From assembly GCA_902803185.1 (NCBI GenBank), contig CADCOV010000154.1, positions 1-13,032 of the forward strand: DNA of 13,032 bases, read 5' to 3'. How positions within the stretch are numbered: the first letter of the stretch is position 1; each line of letters starts with the position of its first letter. This stretch comes from an uncultured Eubacteriales bacterium. Its GTDB lineage: Bacteria; Bacillota; Clostridia; Peptostreptococcales; Anaerovoracaceae. A model generated the notes under the pieces. The model had not been told where the DNA came from. It saw only the letters and a program-made list of their open reading frames with translations, and searched no databases. This document shows positions 7,020 through 13,032 of the stretch, one piece after another. Made by a program: the position numbers and the translations under genes.

Positions 7020-8420
7020 ATGAAGATCTACAATACACTGACGAGAAGAAAAGAGGAATTCGTTCCGATCGAACCGGGCAAGGTCCGCATCTACATCTGC
7101 GGCCCGACGGTCTATAACTACATCCACATCGGAAACGCGCGGCCGATGGTGGTCTTCGACACCCTGAGGAAGTACCTGCAGTACAGGGGCTATCAGGTCA
7201 AGTACGTCCAGAACTTCACCGACGTGGACGACAAGATCATCAACAAGGCCAGGGAGGAGGGCACCACGGCGCCTGAGGTCTCCGAGCGCTTCATCAAAGA
7301 GTACTTCGACGACGCCGACGCGCTGAACGTGGCCAGGGCGGACGTGCACCCGAAGGTCTCCGACCACATCGCGGACATCATCGACTTCGTCCAGACCCTG
7401 ATCGACAAGGGCTACGCCTACGAGGCGGACGGCGACGTCTATTTCTCCACCCGCAAGTTCCCGGAGTACGGCAAGCTCTCCGGCCAGAACATCGACGACC
7501 TGGAGTCCGGCGCCCGCATCGCCATCGGCGAGGTCAAGGAGGACCCGCTGGACTTCGCGCTGTGGAAGGCCCAGAAGGAGCCGGACGAGATCGCCTGGGA
7601 GTCCCCGTGGGGCCTCGGCCGTCCGGGCTGGCACATCGAGTGCTCCACCATGAGCCGCAAACACCTGGGCGCCACCATCGACATCCACGCCGGCGGCGAG
7701 GACCTGCAGTTCCCGCACCACGAGAACGAGATCGCCCAGTCCGAGTGCTGCAACGGCGTACCGTTCTCCAACTACTGGATGCACAACGGCTTCATCACCA
7801 TCGACAAGGAGAAGATGTCCAAGTCCAAGGGCAACTTCTTCACCGTCCGTGATATTCGCAAGCAGTACAGCGGCGAGGAGATCCGCTTCTTCCTGCTGTC
7901 CGGCCAGTACAGAGGGCCGATCGACTTCAGCCCGGAGCACATGGAGCAGTCCAGGGCCGGCCTCGCCCGGATCACCAACTGCGCCGACGACCTGGACTTC
8001 ACGATCAAGAACGGCAAGGAAGGCCCGATGACCGAGGAGGAGCAGGCGGCCGTGGCAGGCTTTGATCAGTACCGCCAGGCCTTCATCGAGGCCATGGACG
8101 ACGACCTCAACACCGCCGACGGCATCACCGCCGTCTTCGAGCTGGTCACCGCCATCAACACCGGCCTCCGGGGCGGCGCCACCAAGGCCTACGCCGAGGC
8201 GGCCCGGAAGACCCTGCAGGAGTTCGCGGACATCCTGGGCATCCTTCAGAAGCAGGAGGAGTCCGGCATCGAGGCGGACGTGGAAGCGCTGGTCGCGGAG
8301 CGCCAGGAGGCCAGAAAGGCGAAGAACTGGGCCCGGGCCGACCAGATCCGGGACGAGCTCAAAGCCCGCGGCTACACCCTGAAGGACACCCCGCAGGGCG
8401 TGCAGATCATCAAGGACTGA
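7020..8420 (+). CDS. cysS: Cysteinyl-tRNA synthetase
   Basis: Class I synthetase of 466 aa that charges tRNA-Cys; the length matches the family. The HIGH motif appears as YIHIGNARP (34-42) and the KMSKS loop as KMSKSKGN (265-272). The active-site zinc ligands are in place: C27 (ICGPTVYN), C208 (HIECSTMS), H233 and E237 (FPHHENE), matching the E. coli set with an offset of one. The C-terminal helical DALR region (about 345-466) contains ARADQIRDELKARG. AAGGA (7005-7009), overlapping the cyclophilin stop, serves as ribosome-binding site 10 nt before the ATG. mrnC follows after 2 nt, the same neighbour order as in Bacillus and most Clostridia, linking tRNA charging and rRNA maturation. Confidence 0.97.
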   Translation: MKIYNTLTRRKEEFVPIEPGKVRIYICGPTVYNYIHIGNARPMVVFDTLRKYLQYRGYQVKYVQNFTDVDDKIINKAREEGTTAPEVSERFIKEYFDDADALNVARADVHPKVSDHIADIIDFVQTLIDKGYAYEADGDVYFSTRKFPEYGKLSGQNIDDLESGARIAIGEVKEDPLDFALWKAQKEPDEIAWESPWGLGRPGWHIECSTMSRKHLGATIDIHAGGEDLQFPHHENEIAQSECCNGVPFSNYWMHNGFITIDKEKMSKSKGNFFTVRDIRKQYSGEEIRFFLLSGQYRGPIDFSPEHMEQSRAGLARITNCADDLDFTIKNGKEGPMTEEEQAAVAGFDQYRQAFIEAMDDDLNTADGITAVFELVTAINTGLRGGATKAYAEAARKTLQEFADILGILQKQEESGIEADVEALVAERQEARKAKNWARADQIRDELKARGYTLKDTPQGVQIIKD

Positions 8421-8422
8421 GC

Positions 8423-8845
8423 ATGAACGAACGGGAACATCTGGATCCAAAGAGAATGAACACGACGGCGCTGGCCTTTCTGGGCGACGCCGTCTATGAA
8501 CTTTATATCCGCGATCTGCTGCTGACCTACGGCATGACGGACGCGGACCAGCTCCATCGGGCCTGCGTCCGGTACGTCCGGGCGGAGAGCCAGGCCGCTG
8601 TGATCCGGCGGATGATGGAGGATTTCCTGGACGAGGAGGAGCTGGCTTTGGTCAAACGGGCCAGGAACCACAAGTCCGGGGCAAGGAGCCGCAGCGCCGG
8701 TGTCGTGGACTACCGGCTGGCCACCGCCTTCGAGGCGCTGGTGGGCTGGCATTATATGGCCGGCAACGGCGAACGGCTGGAGGAGATCATGGGCAGGGCG
8801 GCGAGCCTGATCGCCGCCGGGAGGAGCGAACATGAGCAAGGCTGA
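8423..8845 (+). CDS. mrnC: Mini-ribonuclease III
   Basis: Homodimeric RNase III-type nuclease of 140 aa that lacks the double-stranded RNA-binding domain; in Bacillus it trims the 23S rRNA precursor. Seen: the first catalytic segment ALAFLGDAVYELYIR (16-30) with D22, a basic HKSGARSRSAG segment (83-93) typical of Mini-III, and the second catalytic segment FEALVGWHYM (103-112) with E104, equivalent to the FEAL glutamate of RNase III. It starts 2 nt after cysS with AAGGA inside the end of cysS, and its last 14 nt overlap the start of thyA in another frame. Genomic position after cysS is diagnostic for this family. Confidence 0.95.
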   Translation: MNEREHLDPKRMNTTALAFLGDAVYELYIRDLLLTYGMTDADQLHRACVRYVRAESQAAVIRRMMEDFLDEEELALVKRARNHKSGARSRSAGVVDYRLATAFEALVGWHYMAGNGERLEEIMGRAASLIAAGRSEHEQG

Positions 8846-9662
8846 CGTCATCTTCAAAGACATGTGCCGAAACGTCCTGGACCACGGGTTTTCCACCGAG
8901 GGCCAGGTCGTCCGCGCCCGCTGGGAGGACGGTACCCCGGCGTACACCATCAAGAGCTTCGGCGTGGTCAACCGCTACGACCTGTCCGAGGAGTTCCCTG
9001 CGCTGACCCTGCGCAAGACCGCGATCAAGACCGCGGTGGACGAGCTCCTGTGGATCTGGCAGAAGAAGTCCAACAACATCCATGAACTGAAGGGTAAGAT
9101 CTGGGACGAGTGGGCCGACGAGACCGGTTCCATCGGCAAGGCCTACGGCTACCAGATGGCCCAGAAGTACAAGTTCGCCCAGGGAGAGATGGACCAGGTG
9201 GACAACGTCCTCTGGCAGCTGAAGAACACCCCGTACTCCCGGCGGATCATGACCAACCTGTACAACTTCGCCGACCTGTCGGAGATGCACCTGGAGCCGT
9301 GCGCCTACAGCATGACCTTCAACGTCACCGGCGACAGGCTGAACGCCATCCTGAACCAGCGCTCCCAGGATATCCTGGCGGCCAACAACTGGAACGTGGT
9401 GCAGTACGCCGTGCTGGTCTATATGTTTGCCCAGGTGTCGGGACTCAAGCCGGGCGAGCTGGTCCACGTCATCGCGGACGCCCACATCTACGACCGCCAC
9501 GTCCCGCTGATCCGCGAACTGATCGAGCGTCCGGAATACCCGGCGCCGAAGTTCCACCTGAATCCGGACGTCAAGGACTTCTACGACTTCACGCCGGACG
9601 ACGTGATCATCGAGGACTACCAGACGGGGCCGCAGATCACCAATATCCCGATCGCGGTATAG
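8832..9662 (+). CDS. thyA: Thymidylate synthase (ThyA, folate-oxidising type)
   Basis: 276-aa enzyme converting dUMP and methylene-tetrahydrofolate to dTMP and dihydrofolate. Catalytic C157 lies in LEPCAYSMTF; other signature residues are R137-R138 (PYSRR), R177-S178-D180 (QRSQD), N188 (NNWNVVQY), H218 and Y220 (ADAHIYDRH). The sequence does not follow the E. coli pattern PCH...LGLPFN; segments such as ELLWIWQKKSN and KDFYDFTPDD instead recall the Bacillus ThyA/phage phi3T branch (from memory, not a search). It starts inside mrnC (14-nt overlap) behind AGGAG (8822-8826). DHFR, which recycles its dihydrofolate product, is 10 nt downstream. Many clostridia carry flavin-dependent thyX in this same slot between mrnC and rlmB, so this is a functional replacement of that type. 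Confidence 0.96.
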   Translation: MSKADVIFKDMCRNVLDHGFSTEGQVVRARWEDGTPAYTIKSFGVVNRYDLSEEFPALTLRKTAIKTAVDELLWIWQKKSNNIHELKGKIWDEWADETGSIGKAYGYQMAQKYKFAQGEMDQVDNVLWQLKNTPYSRRIMTNLYNFADLSEMHLEPCAYSMTFNVTGDRLNAILNQRSQDILAANNWNVVQYAVLVYMFAQVSGLKPGELVHVIADAHIYDRHVPLIRELIERPEYPAPKFHLNPDVKDFYDFTPDDVIIEDYQTGPQITNIPIAV

Positions 9663-9672
9663 GAGGTTCGCC

Positions 9673-10161
9673 ATGAGGCTGATACTGGCTGCAGACGAGA
9701 AGTGGGGCATCGGCCGGGACGGCGGGCTGCTCTGCCATCTGCCGGGAGACCTGAAGTTTTTCAAGGAGAAGACCATGGGCAAGACCCTGGTCATGGGCAG
9801 GGTCACATTGGAGAGCCTGCCGGGCGGCAAGGGCCTGCCGGGGCGGCGCTGCATCGTGCTGACCAGGAACCCGGAGTTTCGGGCTGTGGACGCGGAATGC
9901 GTGGACAGCGAGGAGGAACTCTGGTCCGCTTTGATCGGCACGCCGCAGGAGGACGTGTTCGTCGCCGGCGGCGCCCAGATCTACGAGCAGTTCCTGCCGT
10001 TCTGCGACGTCTGTTACATCACCAGGATCTACGCGGACCTGTCCGCTGACCGGTTCTTCCGGGACCTGGACAACGACCCGGACTTCGAGCGGAAGGCCCT
10101 CTCCGGCGTCATCGAGGAGAACGGCTACCGCTACCAGTTCTTTGAGTACACGAGAAAATGA
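9673..10161 (+). CDS. folA: Dihydrofolate reductase
   Basis: 162-aa NADPH-dependent reductase regenerating tetrahydrofolate from the dihydrofolate made by the upstream ThyA. Seen: LILAADEKWGIGRDG (3-17, Met20-loop region), catalytic acid D26 in LPGDLKFFKEKT, the cofactor-binding TLVMGRVTLESLPGG (38-52), LPGRRCIVLTR (55-65) and VFVAGGAQIYEQF (95-107). Two positions are unusual: the near-invariant Pro-Trp before the catalytic loop (E. coli P21-W22) is Leu20-Cys21, and the common MGRKTW is MGRVTL. The overall length and remaining motifs are normal, so it is probably active. The start has AGGAGG (9661-9666) overlapping the thyA stop, 6 nt from ATG. Its stop overlaps rlmB (ATGA). The chromosomal thyA-folA pairing argues for housekeeping, not acquired trimethoprim resistance. 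Confidence 0.94.
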   Translation: MRLILAADEKWGIGRDGGLLCHLPGDLKFFKEKTMGKTLVMGRVTLESLPGGKGLPGRRCIVLTRNPEFRAVDAECVDSEEELWSALIGTPQEDVFVAGGAQIYEQFLPFCDVCYITRIYADLSADRFFRDLDNDPDFERKALSGVIEENGYRYQFFEYTRK

Positions 10162-11177
10162 GCAAAAGAGACAATCCGAGATATAGAGAAGAGAATGCCG
10201 AGCGCTTCGGCCGCGGCACCTCCGGCAAGGCCGGCAGGGGCAAGAACGCGGACCGGGGCAGCCGGGGCGCCAAGGCGGCCGGCCGCGAGGAGCGGCGGGA
10301 GCCTTCCCGCGCGCCGAAACGGGAGGCCAGGCCTTTCCGGGAGGACAGGGACCGCAGGGACCGCCGCAATGACCGGGATCTCCGGGACAGCCGCTGGGAG
10401 GACAGAGCGCCTTCCCGCAGCCAGGCAGGGCCGGAGGCCTTCTCCGGCAGCAGTGACCTCATCATCGGCCGCAACCCGGTGACCGAGGCCCTGAAGAGCG
10501 GCCGCACCATCGAGAAGCTGATCCTGCAGGACGGCGCCACCGGCTCCGCCTCCATGATCTACGCCCTGGCCAAGGAGCGGGGGATCCCGGTGGAACGGGC
10601 GGAGAAGCAGGATCTGGACAAGCTGGCAGGCAACCGGGCCCATCAAGGCGCGGCGGCCATCGTGAGCCCGTATGATTACGCGGAGCCGGAGGCTTTGATC
10701 CGGCAGGCGGAGGAAGCCTGCGAGGACCCGATCCTCCTGGTTTTGGACGAGATCGAGGATCCCCACAACCTGGGGGCCATCATGCGGACCGCGGAGTGCG
10801 CGGGGGCGGGTGGCATCCTGATCCCGAAGCGCCACGGCTGCGGCCTGACCGAGACGGTGGCCAAGACCAGCGCTGGCGCCATCGAGTACATGCCGGTGGC
10901 CCGGGTCACCAACATCGCCAGGACCCTGGAGGAGCTCAAGGAGAAGGGCTACTGGATCTGCGCCTGCGATATGGACGGCACGCCGTACACCAAAGCGGAC
11001 CTGACCGGGAAGATCGCCCTCGTCATCGGCAACGAAGGGAAGGGCATCAGCCGCCTGGTCAAGGAGAAGTGCGATTTCACCATCTCCATCCCGATGAAGG
11101 GACACATCAATTCACTGAACGCCTCCAACGCGGCGGCGATCGTGCTCTACGAAGCGGTGCGCCAGCGGACGAAGTGA
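10158..11177 (+). CDS. rlmB: 23S rRNA 2'-O-methyltransferase RlmB/TrmH family, with Arg-rich N-terminal extension
   Basis: SPOUT methyltransferase of 339 aa, expected to 2'-O-methylate a guanosine in 23S rRNA using S-adenosylmethionine. The substrate-binding domain starts at LIIGRNPVTEALKSG (101-115). The three knot motifs are intact: DPHNLGAIMRTAECAG (201-216), ALVIGNEGKGI (287-297) and, at 311-332, a motif with IPMKG and the conserved NASNAA. The core is about 240 aa, the family norm. The first 100 residues are an extra low-complexity tail with 25 arginines in residues 1-90, interleaved with D, E, G and S; it should be disordered and may bind RNA. No internal Met offers a credible shorter start before the core. 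The start overlaps the DHFR stop by 4 nt with little Shine-Dalgarno, implying translational coupling. Family members overlap between RlmB and other TrmH enzymes; gene position favours RlmB. Confidence 0.93.
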   Translation: MSKRDNPRYREENAERFGRGTSGKAGRGKNADRGSRGAKAAGREERREPSRAPKREARPFREDRDRRDRRNDRDLRDSRWEDRAPSRSQAGPEAFSGSSDLIIGRNPVTEALKSGRTIEKLILQDGATGSASMIYALAKERGIPVERAEKQDLDKLAGNRAHQGAAAIVSPYDYAEPEALIRQAEEACEDPILLVLDEIEDPHNLGAIMRTAECAGAGGILIPKRHGCGLTETVAKTSAGAIEYMPVARVTNIARTLEELKEKGYWICACDMDGTPYTKADLTGKIALVIGNEGKGISRLVKEKCDFTISIPMKGHINSLNASNAAAIVLYEAVRQRTK

Positions 11178-11201
11178 GGCGGCTGCACAGGTGAGGGGAC
11201 C

Positions 11202-11822
11202 ATGTCGACCAACGAACTGAACATCCTGTCCGACGAGGCGATCGCCGCGATGGCGCAGGAGGGCAGCACAACCGCATACGAATTCCTCATCGAGAAATAC
11301 CGGGAGACCGCCAAGGTCAAAGCCCGCCGGTTCTACCTGCCCGGCGGCGACAACGAAGACGTGATCCAGGAAGGGATGATCGGCATCTTCAAGGCGATCC
11401 GGGATTTCGATCCCGGCGCCGGCGCCTCCTTTTCCACCTTCCTGGAGCTCTGCGTCGACCGGCAGCTGAAAACCGCCATGAGCGGCGCCAACCGCCAGAA
11501 GCACCGGATCCTGAACGAGGCGGCGTCCCTGAGCGAGAGCCCGTCCGGGGACGGGGAGCACGAGCAAGTCCTGGAGGACTCCCTCGGCGCGCCGGAGATC
11601 CAGTCTCCGGAGGAGATCGCCCTGATGAAGGAGCGGATGCACGCCCTGCGGGAGGAGAGCGCCCGGGTCCTGAGCCCCTTCGAACAGCGGGTCTGGCGGG
11701 AGCTCCTGGCCGGCAAGAACTACCGGGAGATCGCGGAATTCCTGAACCGTTCCCCGAAGACCATCGACAACGCGATCCAGCGGATCAAGAAAAAAATAAG
11801 AATTAATCTCATCGATTATTGA
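11202..11822 (+). CDS. sigH: RNA polymerase sigma factor SigH (sigma-30)
   Basis: Alternative sigma factor of 206 aa, slightly shorter than Bacillus SigH. Region 2 spans about 25-95, with the core-binding and -10 recognition stretch YLPGGDNEDVIQEGMIGIF (45-63). Region 4 near the C-terminus has the helix-turn-helix YREIAEFLNRSPKTIDNAI (174-192), the sigma-H form of the -35-binding helix. Between them is an acidic linker (109-137). In Bacillus SigH controls entry into sporulation and competence; in non-sporulating clostridia it is often kept for competence-like genes, so the role here is open. The ATG follows AGGTGA (11189-11194) by 7 nt and is 24 nt after rlmB, the conserved neighbour. The stop codon lies within the -35 box of the downstream promoter. 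Confidence 0.93.
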   Translation: MSTNELNILSDEAIAAMAQEGSTTAYEFLIEKYRETAKVKARRFYLPGGDNEDVIQEGMIGIFKAIRDFDPGAGASFSTFLELCVDRQLKTAMSGANRQKHRILNEAASLSESPSGDGEHEQVLEDSLGAPEIQSPEEIALMKERMHALREESARVLSPFEQRVWRELLAGKNYREIAEFLNRSPKTIDNAIQRIKKKIRINLIDY

Positions 11823-11847
11823 CAAGGCGACGAAAAAATAGTACTAT
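11819..11847 (+). promoter_or_regulatory. Strong sigma-A promoter of the tRNA-Thr-tuf unit
   Basis: A perfect TTGACA (11819-11824) overlapping the sigH stop codon is followed after 17 nt, partly an A tract, by TACTAT (11842-11847). The start is expected near 11854, about 29 nt before the tRNA. The bases after the -10 box (AGGAGCG) are GC-rich, the discriminator type found at stringently controlled stable-RNA promoters; that regulatory reading is inference. Confidence 0.85.
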
Positions 11848-11854
11848 AGGAGCG

Positions 11855-11876
11855 ATGCGAATCAAATAACTCGCAT
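11855..11876 (+). repeat. Inverted repeat at the 5' end of the tRNA precursor
   Basis: ATGCGA (11855-11860) and TCGCAT (11871-11876) are perfect 6-nt arms around an AT-rich 10-nt loop, ending 6 nt before the mature tRNA. It begins almost exactly at the predicted transcription start, so the precursor would carry a 5'-terminal hairpin. That could affect RNase P access or precursor stability. Confidence 0.5.
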
Positions 11877-11882
11877 TCCCGT

Positions 11883-11959
11883 GCTGTTGTAGCTCAGTAG
11901 GTAGAGCACCTCATTGGTAATGAGGAGGTTCGGCAGTTCGAATCTGCTCAACAGCTCCA
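11883..11959 (+). tRNA. trnT: tRNA-Thr, anticodon GGU
   Basis: Full cloverleaf of 77 nt with encoded CCA. Acceptor arms GCTGTTG (11883-11889) and CAACAGC (11949-11955) pair perfectly. D stem GCTC/GAGC with an 8-nt loop; anticodon stem CCTCA/TGAGG with loop TTGGTAA and anticodon GGT (11916-11918) reading ACC and ACU. T stem GGCAG/CTGCT (one G-U pair) with loop TTCGAAT. Discriminator T at 11956, CCA at 11957-11959. G1-C72, C2-G71 and anticodon G35-U36 agree with known threonine identity elements in E. coli. The variable region is 6 nt (11926-11931) instead of the usual 5. It lies directly upstream of tuf and is probably co-transcribed with it. Confidence 0.96.
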
Positions 11960-12001
11960 ATCAAAAAATATTTTGTTATTTATTCATAAGGAGAGAAGAC
12001 A
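11960..12001 (+). promoter_or_regulatory. AT-rich tRNA-tuf spacer with the tuf ribosome-binding site
   Basis: The 42-nt spacer contains an AAAATATTTT palindrome (11965-11974) right after the tRNA 3' end and AAGGAG (11988-11993) 8 nt before the tuf ATG. There is no GC-rich stem, so I see no terminator; the AU-rich stretch is a plausible site for endonucleolytic separation of tRNA and tuf mRNA. Confidence 0.6.

Positions 12002-13032
<1,031 letters not shown>

Noticed and set aside
6987..8450. Minus-strand open frame of 487 codons opposite cysS
   Set aside because: Covered by an intact cysS; composition is that of a complementary-strand shadow.
9673..10161. Acquired trimethoprim-resistance DHFR cassette
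   Set aside because: No integron attC or mobile flank; the gene is tightly packed between thyA and rlmB with matching codon use.
11960..11987. Possible terminator after the tRNA (AAAATATTTT)
   Set aside because: The palindrome is all A/T, with no stable stem, and tuf has no other promoter between it and the tRNA.

Overview
The window reads as a GC-rich Firmicutes (Clostridia-like) chromosome. The evidence is gene order: yacL - ispD/ispF - aminoacyl-tRNA synthetases - mrnC - thymidylate synthase - rlmB - sigH - tuf is the classic low-branching Firmicutes housekeeping cluster (in Bacillus subtilis the equivalent run is yacL-ispD-ispF-gltX-cysE-cysS-mrnC-rlmB-yacP-sigH). SigH and Mini-RNase III are Firmicutes markers. 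I cannot name a genus; the tuf and synthetase sequences are compatible with a high-GC clostridial gut anaerobe, but that is inference.

Layout. Positions 25-2170 (minus strand) hold an OmpR-type response regulator and its membrane histidine kinase, overlapping by 14 nt and driven by a good sigma-A promoter. A 278-bp divergent intergenic region (2171-2448) carries back-to-back promoters, a GC-rich dyad between them and two mutually exclusive small hairpins in the plus-strand leader. From 2449 to 11822 there is an almost gapless ten-gene plus-strand run: yacL, a fused ispDF, proS, a cyclophilin, cysS, mrnC, thyA, folA (DHFR), rlmB and sigH. The largest gap is 42 nt and five junctions overlap by 1 to 14 nt, which suggests one long transcript from the promoter at 2327-2355. 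A new strong promoter, whose -35 box overlaps the sigH stop codon, then starts a separate tRNA-Thr(GGU)-tuf unit; tuf runs off the right end after 343 complete codons.

How the genes fit together. The operon is an information-processing and precursor block: two tRNA-charging enzymes, Mini-III for 23S rRNA 3'-end maturation and RlmB for 23S methylation, tRNA-Thr and EF-Tu for elongation, ThyA plus DHFR as a closed dTMP/folate cycle, IspDF for isoprenoid precursors, YacL as a membrane PIN-TRAM protein (probable nuclease), and SigH as alternative sigma factor.

Novelty. I do not see an undescribed defence or mobile system, CRISPR array, insertion sequence or phage gene here. The points worth a second look are local: the divergent control region and leader hairpins, the ispDF fusion inside a Firmicutes cluster, thyA-folA between mrnC and rlmB, an active-site Trp-to-Cys change in DHFR, a strikingly Arg-rich N-terminal tail on RlmB, cysteine pairs flanking the ProRS editing domain, the tRNA-Thr-tuf arrangement with a 6-nt tRNA variable region, and an extreme AGA bias in tuf.
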